Below, one piece after another: positions 10,361-17,360 of a DNA stretch of 64,000 nt (position 1 is the stretch's first letter; the number at the start of each line of letters is the position of its first letter). The notes under the pieces are model-generated. The model was not told the DNA's origin, did no database searches, and worked only from the letters and a program-made list of their open reading frames with translations. The stretch is from Marinomonas lutimaris. Lineage in GTDB: Bacteria > Pseudomonadota > Gammaproteobacteria > Pseudomonadales > Marinomonadaceae. The DNA is taken from the NCBI RefSeq assembly GCF_019426345.1, contig NZ_JAHLLW010000008.1, positions 79,950-143,949 of the forward strand, in the 5' to 3' direction. Made by a program: the position numbers and the translations under genes.

Positions 10361-10774
10361 TTAATTGTTCTCTGATGGTGCGGAGCTGATAACCACGTCA
10401 TTGCCGTCAACAGTAAAAAAGAAGCAGTCGCGTCGATTTGTGTGGCAGGCTGGACCTTGTTGATTAACCTTGATTAGAATCGCGTCACCATCACAGTCAA
10501 ATGACATGGATACTAGCGTTTGGCGATGCCCTGAGCTTTCACCTTTACGCCAGTAAGTTTGGCGTGAGCGAGACCAGTAACACACTTGGCCCGTTTCTAA
10601 CGTCTCACGAATCGATTTCTCGTTCATGTACGCCAGCATCAAAACTTCACCAGTATCATGTTGTTGTGCGATGGCCGCGATTAAACCATGCTCGTCTGTT
10701 TTTAGATTCGCTAATACTGTATCTAGAGATAGCTTCTCGCCTTTGGCGAGGTTTTCGTATTCTTGTAAGCTCAT
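10361..10774 (-). CDS. hisI: Phosphoribosyl-AMP cyclohydrolase HisI
   Basis: A 137-residue enzyme that opens the purine ring of phosphoribosyl-AMP in histidine synthesis. Diagnostic motifs are WSRSR (about 70), the GHRQ segment, the metal-binding Asp-Cys-Asp-x-Asp (DCDGD, about 95) and the zinc/active-site CHTNRR (about 115). It is the HisI domain alone, without a HisE fusion. The segment QQHDTGEVLML and the overall form recall the second HisI paralogue that some pseudomonads carry, but one copy in a window cannot prove paralogy. The start ATG overlaps the stop of the upstream pterin-synthase-like gene (ATGA), so the two are translationally coupled. hisG and hisD lie 20 kb away on the other strand. 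Confidence 0.9.
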   Translation of the reverse strand: MSLQEYENLAKGEKLSLDTVLANLKTDEHGLIAAIAQQHDTGEVLMLAYMNEKSIRETLETGQVCYWSRSRQTYWRKGESSGHRQTLVSMSFDCDGDAILIKVNQQGPACHTNRRDCFFFTVDGNDVVISSAPSENN

Positions 10775-11652
10775 ATTCTGGCCTTTATTTTTTCTGAAAT
10801 TGCGCCTTTACCAATGCCCTCAAAACCGTGGGCTTCAATGTGCACACCTGGATTCTCTTCTGCTAATACATCGGCAATGTGTGCGGAAAGCGATTCAACT
10901 GTGGTATCGCAATCCAGCATGTAGACTTGATTGCTGTCGATTTTTAGCTCAAACAAACCTTGCTGGCTTGTGTAGCTAAAGCAGTGATAATTTACACCGT
11001 TTTCAGTGACCTGACTTATCAAATCTTCTTGGGTGCCTAAATAGATGTCTTCCCAACGCTTTGCCCAATCGTGTTCCATTGCAGCATTACGTGCGCCATC
11101 GGCGTAAATCTCAACCGTAGAACGATGACCATGAGCAATACGTTGGCAATTACCTGCGTGTTTTTTCAAACCATGGCTGTATTGATATTGTGCGCCAGTA
11201 ATTTGCTCTGGTGAAAAACGCACGCTAACGGCTTCTAATTCCGCTGGCAGCAGATTAAGAATTTGCGACTCAACCCATTTAGCAACCGCTTCTGGTGTGA
11301 TTTCGGTCATTGGCAATACGCAAATGGCTTGAGTAGGTGTGTCACATTGAAACACGCGTTTGTCGTCAGCTGTGGTTTTACTATGATCAAAGTGAAAGGA
11401 TACGCGATCATCAGCTAATGGAGTCATAGTTGATCCGCTGTGCTCAGCAGGAATCGCCAGCATGTGATCAATGTTGTCATCCAGCCATTTCTTGATTTGT
11501 TTTTTCACGATACTGAAATCACAAATCATGCTTTCATCGTTTAACTTGCCGGTCAGCACAATGTCTGTCTGCCAGCTTTCGCCCAACAAACCACGTGTGG
11601 CGTCAAAGTAGGAAAAATCCACGTGGGTTAGGTTTTTTACAAATAGCTTCAA
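10771..11652 (-). CDS. 6-pyruvoyl-tetrahydropterin synthase / QueD-like double-domain protein
   Basis: 293 residues from a TTG at 11652, preceded by AGGAG. The upstream extension to 11745 has no ribosome site and unrelated sequence. Two regions resemble parts of the T-fold PTPS/QueD family. The first has a DFSIVKKQIKKWL...DH stretch (about 45-65) followed by a PTQAICVLP stretch. The second has a Cys-x3-His-Gly-His-like motif (NCQRIAHGHR, about 173-182), where family members bind zinc and keep the catalytic cysteine. It looks like a duplicated member with the active-site parts split between copies. The likely chemistry is pterin formation from dihydroneopterin triphosphate, but the product is uncertain. 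It is coupled to hisI by a 4-nt overlap. Confidence 0.72.
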   Translation of the reverse strand: MKLFVKNLTHVDFSYFDATRGLLGESWQTDIVLTGKLNDESMICDFSIVKKQIKKWLDDNIDHMLAIPAEHSGSTMTPLADDRVSFHFDHSKTTADDKRVFQCDTPTQAICVLPMTEITPEAVAKWVESQILNLLPAELEAVSVRFSPEQITGAQYQYSHGLKKHAGNCQRIAHGHRSTVEIYADGARNAAMEHDWAKRWEDIYLGTQEDLISQVTENGVNYHCFSYTSQQGLFELKIDSNQVYMLDCDTTVESLSAHIADVLAEENPGVHIEAHGFEGIGKGAISEKIKARI

Positions 11653-11806
11653 CTCGCTACTCCTATGATTCTTAATGGCGCGTATCTTACCGTAAATAGA
11701 AGCAGCGTTATAGCTCGATACTAAAAAGCGCAAGCATAGGAACAAGAGTAGGAAGGGGCTTATAAGCAGAAAGATTTAAGTATTTGAAAATACATAAGAA
11801 AGGCGG

Positions 11807-11834
11807 TTGATATTTCGATTTGGCTGCGTATAAT
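11807..11834 (+). promoter_or_regulatory. Sigma-70 promoter of the 4.5S RNA gene
   Basis: TTGATA (11807-11812) and a perfect TATAAT (11829-11834) are separated by 16 bp. The expected start, about 11841, leaves a leader of about 20-25 nt before the mature 5' end, as in the E. coli ffs precursor. The adjacent GC-rich GCGCCCC resembles a discriminator. Confidence 0.8.
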
Positions 11835-11864
11835 TGCGCCCCAAGGTCAACAAGCCTCCTTTAT

Positions 11865-11977
11865 GGTGTCTCTGCTGGTCCCCTCGCAACGATAAACCGT
11901 TAATCTGGTCAGGTCCGGAAGGAAGCAGCCACAGCGGTGGACTTGTGTGCCGAGGTGCGGCTGGTAGAGATGCCACC
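11865..11977 (+). ncRNA. ffs: 4.5S signal recognition particle RNA
   Basis: The conserved apical part GGTCAGGTCCGGAAGGAAGC is present, including the GGAA tetraloop and the asymmetric loop that bind Ffh. It is followed by the GTGTGCCGAGGTG return strand. The ends GGTGTCTCTG... and ...CAGAGA-like TAGAGATGCCACC pair to close the rod, giving about 113 nt, the usual size. It works with Ffh and FtsY to target membrane proteins. The 66-codon ORF on the opposite strand is a shadow of this gene. Confidence 0.96.
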
Positions 11978-12073
11978 TTAATCTCCCCAAAGTTCTAAAC
12001 TCTGCCTTTTTCACATCATTTTTATTTCTTTGTATTCTCTTGCGTTAGCGATATTTTTATTTTGCTTATGTCA

Positions 12074-12271
12074 TTACGGCCAATAAGATTCAGGCTCTAC
12101 TCTTTGTTTTTCTGCTTCAATGCGTTTATAAATTTCTTCGCGATGTACTGTCACGTCTTTGGGTGCCGCCACACCGATTCGGACTTGTCCGCCTTTTATG
12201 CCTAGAACGGTTATTTGAATGTCATCGCCGATATTGATGGTTTCATTAGAGCGTCGAGTCAGAATTAGCAC
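12074..12271 (-). CDS. csrA: Carbon storage regulator CsrA (RsmA)
   Basis: A 65-residue RNA-binding protein starting [18 protein letters not shown], with the conserved core Gln-Val-Arg-Ile-Gly and [10 protein letters not shown] at the C-terminal side. These form the two RNA-binding surfaces of the CsrA dimer, which binds GGA motifs around ribosome sites. GTG at 12271 is the start: AAGGA lies about 8 nt ahead and homologues begin exactly here. A longer in-frame extension to 12301 is not needed. Its usual neighbours in gammaproteobacteria (alaS, a tRNA-Ser) are not here. The accessory island begins immediately upstream of it. Confidence 0.95.
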   Translation of the reverse strand: MLILTRRSNETINIGDDIQITVLGIKGGQVRIGVAAPKDVTVHREEIYKRIEAEKQRVEPESYWP

Positions 12272-12397
12272 GTTAGATATCCTTAAAAAGTTTATTTTCA
12301 CAAACTCAAAGTTTAGTTAAATGTACTTTATTTTGTCAATAAAAATATACTTAGGTTGGAGGGGGTAGGAATATAAACGCGGAAAGATTGGAAAAGA

Positions 12398-12416
12398 AGC
12401 GGGCTGACTACCCGCT
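12398..12416 (-). terminator. Hairpin at the end of the repressor gene
   Basis: A 6-bp GC-rich stem (AGCGGG/CCCGCT) with a 7-nt loop overlaps the stop codon of the S24 repressor. On the minus strand it is followed by TTCTTTTCC, a mediocre T-tract. Confidence 0.5.
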
Positions 12417-13068
12417 AAAAGAGATATTTAGCTTCTATCACGACACCAATGATCTGGCAGTGCTCATTAAATTCAATAGGACGATAATCTGGGTTTAATG
12501 GTTTTAAATACATTTGTCCCGCATCAATAATAAGCTTTTTAAATGTGATGTCGTGGGTGTTATTGAATTTTGCTACCACGAGGCAGTCGTTTTTTGCTGG
12601 AAGCTGTGGATCGACTAAAATCAAATGGCCTTCGCCAATACTTGGGCCATTGGGGGAGATCATGCTGTCACCAACCACTTCTAGCCAAAACGCTTGCAGG
12701 CTAACTGACGATGGCCCATGTTCCCATAGTACGTCTTTTCCTAAAGATGAATAATCGCTGTCTTTACCCCATATAAAAGCCATTTCATGGCTAATAACTG
12801 GTATGAGCTTGGTGGTTGGTTGAGTGCTTTCGTGTGAGGGGCTCAACGCATGTGTATTTCTTGGTGCAGCGGCGATGCCTGAAAATAACCAGTTTGCATC
12901 ACAATGTAGCGCCTTTGTGAGAGATACAATGTACTTTCCGCCAGGCGAAGAAATACCGTTGAGCCATTGACTGACAGACCCTTTGGTCGCACCCGTCATT
13001 CTCGCTATGTCGACGGCTTTTAGATTTTGCTCCGTCATTTTTTGTCTGATTCTATCTGAAATATCCAT
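12415..13068 (-). CDS. Phage-type CI-like repressor (HTH plus S24 peptidase)
   Basis: 217 residues. Residues 5-60 form an XRE helix-turn-helix (VDIARMTGATKGSVSQWLNG). Residues ~90-217 form a LexA/CI S24 domain with the nucleophile Ser135 in GDSM and the lysine in TFKKL (177/178). In this family the domain dimerises and self-cleaves on RecA filaments after DNA damage. I see no Ala-Gly or Cys-Gly pair in the hinge (about 62-100), the usual cut site, so cleavability is uncertain. It is divergent from a Cro-like gene across a 91-bp operator region, the classic lysogeny-switch layout. It is probably the surviving immunity repressor of the prophage remnant. Confidence 0.88.
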   Translation of the reverse strand: MDISDRIRQKMTEQNLKAVDIARMTGATKGSVSQWLNGISSPGGKYIVSLTKALHCDANWLFSGIAAAPRNTHALSPSHESTQPTTKLIPVISHEMAFIWGKDSDYSSLGKDVLWEHGPSSVSLQAFWLEVVGDSMISPNGPSIGEGHLILVDPQLPAKNDCLVVAKFNNTHDITFKKLIIDAGQMYLKPLNPDYRPIEFNEHCQIIGVVIEAKYLF

Positions 13069-13079
13069 GTTAAGAATAC

Positions 13080-13097
13080 TAAACTATCTTGAGTTTA
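13080..13097. promoter_or_regulatory. Putative repressor/Cro operator
   Basis: An inverted repeat TAAACT-N6-AGTTTA lies in the 91-bp gap between the divergent repressor (start 13068) and Cro-like gene (start 13160). Spacing and position suit an operator for one or both proteins. No experimental consensus is known to me for this pair. Confidence 0.45.
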
Positions 13098-13159
13098 TTT
13101 TTATTTACTTGTAATGTTTATAAAAGTGAACTTTTGGTGGTTTTTCGTAAGGATTGGTT

Positions 13160-13339
13160 ATGTATAAGGAAAAAGTGATTAAACACTTTGGGAGTCAGCG
13201 GCGTTTAGCGCAGTCATTAAACATTACTCGAAGCTCGGTTTCTCAATGGGGATCTGTGATTCCAGAGAAGCAAGCCTTGAGAATAGAAAAGCTAACTTGT
13301 GGTGCATTGAAATACGATGCCAAGCTTTATTCGCGTTAA
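13160..13339 (+). CDS. Cro-family phage regulator
   Basis: A 59-residue protein starting MYKEKVIKHFGSQRRLAQ, a single helix-turn-helix of the Cro/YdaS type (HFGSQRRLAQSLNITRSSVSQWG) with the usual Cro-like ending PEKQALRIEKL. ATG at 13160 is chosen because AAGGA lies 6 nt ahead; an in-frame TTG at 13154 has no ribosome site. It opens the early transcript opposite the S24 repressor and should bind the same operators. The stop is followed within 32 bp by the start of an uncharacterised gene. Confidence 0.85.
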   Translation: MYKEKVIKHFGSQRRLAQSLNITRSSVSQWGSVIPEKQALRIEKLTCGALKYDAKLYSR

Positions 13340-13371
13340 GCCTAGTCAATCACTGGAAAAGGTGCTTTTTT

Positions 13372-13752
13372 GTGTTGTCAGGAAAGAAGACTGCGAACGA
13401 TCTGCTTTTGGGTATTCAGGCCGCCCCAAATTTATTACGAACGGCTAAGGCTTTATCAAGATTAAGTAGCGAATGCTCATCGGTTATTCGTGAGTTTTAC
13501 CGTGCCGGTTTGCAAGAGACACCAAACTGCCAACAGCTTGTTACTACCTTGAAGCTAATAGACAACGCCATGAAGGATATAGGCACACTGAAAGCGGTAT
13601 CCCATATACTTGAAGCACTCACGGCGGATATCCAGTTTCACCATCCTAACTTTGACGTACAGCTTGCCATGTGCGTCCGTGAACACTTTTTTAAACAGAA
13701 GAGTAATGTTTGTAAAGAAAAGGGTGTTCGAGAAGAGTGCTTAAAATCTTAA
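13372..13752 (+). CDS. Uncharacterised 126-residue protein of prophage remnant
   Basis: I do not recognise this protein. GTG at 13372 is preferred because AAAAGG lies about 9 nt upstream; the longer frame from 13246 would overlap the cro gene almost entirely. The product is soluble, largely helical by eye, with four cysteines scattered and a basic C-terminal tail (KQKSNVCKEKG). It has no signal peptide or membrane segment. Its place directly after cro, where phages often keep CII-type or toxin-like early regulators, suggests an early regulatory role, but no CII motif is visible. It ends right before the recombinase remnant. Confidence 0.6.
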   Translation: MLSGKKTANDLLLGIQAAPNLLRTAKALSRLSSECSSVIREFYRAGLQETPNCQQLVTTLKLIDNAMKDIGTLKAVSHILEALTADIQFHHPNFDVQLAMCVREHFFKQKSNVCKEKGVREECLKS

Positions 13753-13756
13753 CTGT

Positions 13757-14319
13757 GGCGCTATAAAACCCCACGATTTACCCGCATTACTGGCTTCCAT
13801 CAATAAGCAACCAAAGCAACGTCGCGTCTTCTTCATGACCCAACTGCTCCACGCGACCCGCGAGGGCGAAACCAGTCTTGCCGAATGGAAACATTTTTTC
13901 TCCCAACCAACTGGAATGGTACATCCCGCCAGAGAACACCAAAAACGGCAAAGAGCACCGCTTGCCCATCACCCAACACGCCATAGACCTCATCAACAGC
14001 CTGCCCAAACGTGGCACCTACATATTCAGCGTGAAAAGGCATCAAACCCATTACCACACGCACCATAGAGCGTTGACACCAAAGCCTCAGCGACGACGTC
14101 GGCATCAAGTTTACAAGTCACGACATATGCAAACGCGCCTGTGACAGCTGGCAAGACAAGAAGAGCAGGGATCGACCGGGCTTTCTTATTAATGGCAAGA
14201 GGGGGAGTGCTACTCAACCACGAACGTGACGGACTGGACAAACGCTACATGCACACCCATTCGAGAGAACAGATGCGCAAAGCGTTGGGGGAGTGGGGGT
14301 TGGTGTTTTCACAGTGAAA
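13757..14319 (+). pseudogene. Tyrosine recombinase (phage integrase) remnant
   Basis: Pieces of the integrase catalytic domain are found in shifting frames: HDLPALLASINKQP then a GETSLAEW stretch (first Arg box region, 13775-13890), a frameshift near 13895, then WYIPPENTKNGKEHRLPIT (beta-sheet and Lys region, 13915-13975). Further shifts follow near 14070, then an SHDICKR-like piece (second box, ~14115), and finally LLNHERDGLDKRYMHTHSREQMRKAL with the nucleophile Tyr context near 14215-14295. The N-terminal arm- and core-binding half is absent. At least three frame changes and missing sequence make it non-functional. It is evidence that the island arrived by site-specific integration. Confidence 0.82.
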
Positions 14320-14358
14320 TGGTTATATTCGAGTCAAGATTATGTAAATTTTTAAATA

Positions 14359-14378
14359 TACTGTACATGCATACAGTG
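14359..14378. promoter_or_regulatory. LexA operator (SOS box) overlapping a promoter
   Basis: CTGT-N8-ACAG with flanking TA matches the gammaproteobacterial LexA consensus at 16 of 20 positions (core CTGT 14361-14364, ACAG 14373-14376). A plausible promoter overlaps it: -35 TGTACA (14362-14367), 17-bp spacer, -10 TATTCT (14385-14390). LexA bound here would block RNA polymerase, so the two genes that follow should be induced by DNA damage. Confidence 0.8.
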
Positions 14379-14430
14379 TTATTCTATTCTGAATAAAGCA
14401 TGGATGCGGTGTACGAAACAGGAGGTTTTA

Positions 14431-15504
14431 GTGCCAGTTATTTCTTATGGTCATACATTACATAAATTAAGTGTACATGCTACAGACCCAGTTGATGTTG
14501 CATTCCCTGCAGACACAAGTTATTTAGAGCAATATATTAATATGGTTGTTGAGGATGTGATTGCTAGCCCTAGAAGTTGTAAATTTAGGTTTGTTGAACC
14601 CTTCGAATTGGTCCCATCTAGACTTTTATCACTTATTAATAAAAGTGAAACTTTTGAAGCTATTTCAGAAGATATTGTTAAGAAGCTGCATTCTGAAGAA
14701 TTGGAAGTACAAAAGATAATTAAAAAGTTAAAAAATGAAGTAAGTAAAGGGGTCTTAATTCAAGTTTACTTTAATCATGATGGTTTAAATAAATATCTCA
14801 TAATAAAAGTTGATGATAATGAGTTTCTAGACTTGACAACTCTGAAACTTACTGATGGATTGCCCTCAGAAAAAACTAGAACACAAAAGACTGCTTTAAT
14901 TACATTTGACGGAAATGAAATTTCAGAACTCTTGGTTTCCGATAGTAATAGTAAGATCTCAAAGTTTTGGTGTGATAGATTTCTTTGTGCTGAACCATTG
15001 GTTTCATCTGAAATAAATACTTTTGAATCTTATACATCGATAGATAAGGTTTTAAACAAAGTTAAAAAAGATTCAAGATATGATTATCTTTTACTTAAAA
15101 ATGGAATGATTAATTATTATAGAAATAATGATGGCTTTGTTTTCGATGATGTTGTATCGATGATTAAAAACCATACAGTTGAAAATAAAAATATTTTAAA
15201 TAAGGTTGAAAATTATGACGAAATTAAGTCGTATAAATTTGGTGAGATTTTCCCAGATATAATAACTGAAATTGAGTCTCTTCCTGATATAAAAGGCTTT
15301 GATAGAGCCTTTGATATTACTAAAAGTGCGATTAAGTCAAGATTAAGTAGCACTGTTGTTTTGGATGAATTTTTTGATTTGAACATTAAAGGTGATCTTA
15401 AAGATTTGAAAGGGAAAATCAAAGCTGGGATAGAGACTGATGGTCGTAAATTTATTAAAATATATTCTGAACTTGGATATAGAGAATTTGAGAAAGGTGA
15501 GTAG
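14431..15504 (+). CDS. First gene of SOS-box cassette; possibly NdpA-like nucleoid-associated protein
   Basis: 357 residues from GTG at 14431, chosen because a perfect AGGAGG (14420-14425) lies 5 nt ahead; an in-frame ATG at 14404 has no ribosome site. The protein is soluble and rich in Lys, Asp and Ile. A central stretch (residues ~125-240: IIKVDD, LDLTTLKLTDGLPSEKTRTQKTALITF, then SKFWCDRFLCAEPL and NTFESY) resembles the NdpA/YejK (37-kDa nucleoid-associated) family by pattern. I rate that as tentative. The gene is AT-rich, unlike its flanks, and directly follows the LexA operator. Its stop shares one base with the start of the next gene, so the two products are probably made together and may act as sensor and effector. 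Confidence 0.75.
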   Translation: MPVISYGHTLHKLSVHATDPVDVAFPADTSYLEQYINMVVEDVIASPRSCKFRFVEPFELVPSRLLSLINKSETFEAISEDIVKKLHSEELEVQKIIKKLKNEVSKGVLIQVYFNHDGLNKYLIIKVDDNEFLDLTTLKLTDGLPSEKTRTQKTALITFDGNEISELLVSDSNSKISKFWCDRFLCAEPLVSSEINTFESYTSIDKVLNKVKKDSRYDYLLLKNGMINYYRNNDGFVFDDVVSMIKNHTVENKNILNKVENYDEIKSYKFGEIFPDIITEIESLPDIKGFDRAFDITKSAIKSRLSSTVVLDEFFDLNIKGDLKDLKGKIKAGIETDGRKFIKIYSELGYREFEKGE

Positions 15505-17114
15505 TGATTAACTCTTTTGCTAATGATCTTATAAGGTTGTTTTTTGCTTCTGATTTTAAAGTTTACATTAGTAGCTTTGATAGCTTTCAAGTGAAAGCTA
15601 AAGTAAAAGCTGAGGAAATTTTCTATCCTAATGTTGACGAGTTGTTTGATTTATTTAAATTAGTTGAGGGGAAAAATTTACAGATTTCATTTGGTGGCTT
15701 TGGGAGTAGTGTAAGGTTTTCTACAAACAAAGATGATTACTCTGAAAAAATGAGTGAATTGAAACAAGAAGTTCAAGCTTTAGATGATGATGAATTAGTT
15801 GAATTTGAGTTGGAGGTTTTAGATTTACGCAGTGAATCATCTGTTGATATATTTGATAAAACAGCTTTCTTTTTATACTTATCTACCTTAAAAGCCCAAG
15901 CTCTTTTGGAAGAGTTTTCTAAATTTAACTTCAATGAAAAAATTGAGTTTAGGTTTTGGGAAGATATGAGTTCTTTTAATAGTGATTCAATTTATTTTTT
16001 CTCGACTTATCCACGCTCTGAACATTATCCAGCTTCGCATTCTGTTAATAAGCAAAAAAGAGAGCGTTTCATAGCAGATAGGGCCAAAGTAAGCCACTTT
16101 GTTAATGCTAAAAATAACTTTTTAATTCCTGATGATTTTAAGATTATTAGTGGTGATGCTTATGATGGGATATCTGATATTTTAAATGGTATTCTGGGGT
16201 GGTTATGTCTTATTTTTATATCGGATTTTTCTTCTGTTCATGATGATGATTTAGAAATACAGATTAAAGGTTATAAGAAAGTTCTTGATACACTGTCGTT
16301 TATTGAAATGAAGGAGTCTAAACATGATGAGATTTATAATGTTTTTTCATGGGCTTATTCAGACGGGAGTTTTGTCGATAAAATTGGAGTGGCTAGAAAT
16401 GTAATATCAATACATCTGGTTCAGGGGCGTCTTCTTAATATGGAAGGTGGCGTTTTAGACTCTATTTTATCCGGTTATGATCTTTATCTTAAGGAAAACG
16501 TCAAGCAATATATCGAGATAAAAAACAAAATAAATGAGTTCTTATATGGACAGTCGGATAAAGCGCTTGATTTGACTAAAAGTGTATTTTCTACCGTAAA
16601 AGCTGGGATCTGGACTTTTATGACCTTCTTTGTGACTGTATTCTTACTAAGAGCTATCAGTGGTAAGAGCTTGGGAGGTACTATAAGTTATGAGGTTCTT
16701 GTAGTTGCTTTCCTATTAGTCATTATTTCAAGTATTTACTTTGGGGTGTCTATTTTTGAAATTAATGTTGACAAAAAAAGACTTCTAGAGCGATATGCTG
16801 AAGTTAGGAATAGATATAAAGATCTTCTGAATGAGTCGGATCTTAATAAAATTATCAATGTGGATTTAGTATCTAAAAAAGAATCTACATATATTGATAG
16901 GAAAAGAAATTTATATTGTTTTGTTTGGTTTTTGATCTGTGCTTTTACGCTGATTACAGTTTGTTGGTTGTATAAATCAACTAATGAAGCCGTTGCGCCT
17001 TTACCAGCTAATACGAATATAGAGTCTGAGGAAATTATTTTGAACTTAAATAATGCCCATATAAATTTTGGTTTAGAAAAAGACAATAGCTTTTTGACCC
17101 CTCCTAAATCCTGA
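15504..17114 (+). CDS. Second gene of SOS-box cassette; uncharacterised C-terminal membrane protein
   Basis: 536 residues from GTG at 15504 (AAAGGTGAG ahead; one base shared with the upstream stop). I do not recognise the family. Residues 1-365 are soluble and acidic, with no nuclease or nucleotide-binding motif I can name. There are three membrane segments at about 368-385, 398-418 and 470-490. A basic helical, coiled-coil-like stretch (425-445) sits between the second and third. A short Asn-rich tail ends in Pro-Pro-Lys-Ser. The large cytosolic N-terminal part with a membrane-anchored C-terminus suits an effector that acts on the inner membrane when triggered by its partner, but this is inference from layout. 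No terminator follows before the structured leader at 17119. Confidence 0.8.
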   Translation: MINSFANDLIRLFFASDFKVYISSFDSFQVKAKVKAEEIFYPNVDELFDLFKLVEGKNLQISFGGFGSSVRFSTNKDDYSEKMSELKQEVQALDDDELVEFELEVLDLRSESSVDIFDKTAFFLYLSTLKAQALLEEFSKFNFNEKIEFRFWEDMSSFNSDSIYFFSTYPRSEHYPASHSVNKQKRERFIADRAKVSHFVNAKNNFLIPDDFKIISGDAYDGISDILNGILGWLCLIFISDFSSVHDDDLEIQIKGYKKVLDTLSFIEMKESKHDEIYNVFSWAYSDGSFVDKIGVARNVISIHLVQGRLLNMEGGVLDSILSGYDLYLKENVKQYIEIKNKINEFLYGQSDKALDLTKSVFSTVKAGIWTFMTFFVTVFLLRAISGKSLGGTISYEVLVVAFLLVIISSIYFGVSIFEINVDKKRLLERYAEVRNRYKDLLNESDLNKIINVDLVSKKESTYIDRKRNLYCFVWFLICAFTLITVCWLYKSTNEAVAPLPANTNIESEEIILNLNNAHINFGLEKDNSFLTPPKS

Positions 17115-17118
17115 TCTA

Positions 17119-17345
17119 CCATTACCTTGCACTGGCAAAATCCAGTGCTCAGAAACTCACCCCGTTTTTACCATGGCAGCCTAAAACACGCACCGCGTGT
17201 TTTTTTGTGGCCGAGATTCGCCTGTTATGGTGGGTCTGCTTCAGGCCAACTTCGGTTGGGCCGTGCCTTTGGGCGGTTGTTGCAACCTGAACTTAGATCC
17301 ACCACCTTATTGAGATTGCAACCTCACGAGGTGGTCAAATAGACT
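17119..17345 (+). ncRNA. Structured leader, candidate C4/P4-immunity-type antisense RNA
   Basis: Several hairpins occur in about 230 nt ahead of a KilA-N gene. They are GCACTGG/CCAGTGC (17129-17148), a strong terminator (17183-17206), CCAAC-TTCG-GTTGG (17246-17259) and GGTTG/CAACC (17275-17287). In addition, TGGTGGGTCT (17228-17237) can pair over 10 bp with AGATCCACCA (17295-17304), and GGTTG/CAACC elements occur more than once, allowing alternative pairings. Phage P1 C4 RNA and the P4 CI RNA are built this way, upstream of genes they silence; P1 Ant also carries a KilA-N domain. A 71-codon ORF through this stretch is rejected. The family assignment is by layout, not by covariance search. Confidence 0.55.
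17183..17206 (+). terminator. Intrinsic terminator inside the leader
   Basis: A perfect 9-bp stem AAAACACGC/GCGTGTTTT with a 3-nt loop, continuing into a T-run. It could end the transcript of the SOS cassette, or act as an attenuator for the KilA-N gene as in P4-type immunity. Confidence 0.8.
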
Positions 17346-17360
17346 CGCAGGAGGCCATAG

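Noticed and set aside
11653..11800. Zur-type operator sought upstream of the PTPS-like/hisI pair
   Set aside because: No palindromic AT-rich Zur-like site could be found.
11776..11976. 66-codon ORF on the minus strand
   Set aside because: It lies almost wholly antisense to the 4.5S RNA gene and has no ribosome site or family.
12300..12410. Left attachment site of the island
   Set aside because: I compared it by eye with the right edge (19100-19240) and saw no convincing direct repeat.
13246..13371. Longer N-terminus for the unknown gene after cro
   Set aside because: It would overlap the cro gene in another frame and lacks a ribosome site; GTG 13372 has one.
13787..14241. Several minus-strand ORFs of 70-90 codons
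   Set aside because: They are shadows of the frameshifted integrase remnant on the plus strand, with low-complexity products.
14404..14430. ATG start nine codons upstream in the first cassette gene
   Set aside because: No ribosome site before it; AGGAGG sits just ahead of GTG 14431.
17127..17342. 71-codon ORF with Arg- and Leu-rich product
   Set aside because: The sequence is better explained as hairpin-rich RNA leader: it contains an intrinsic terminator and several self-complementary elements, and no ribosome site precedes it.
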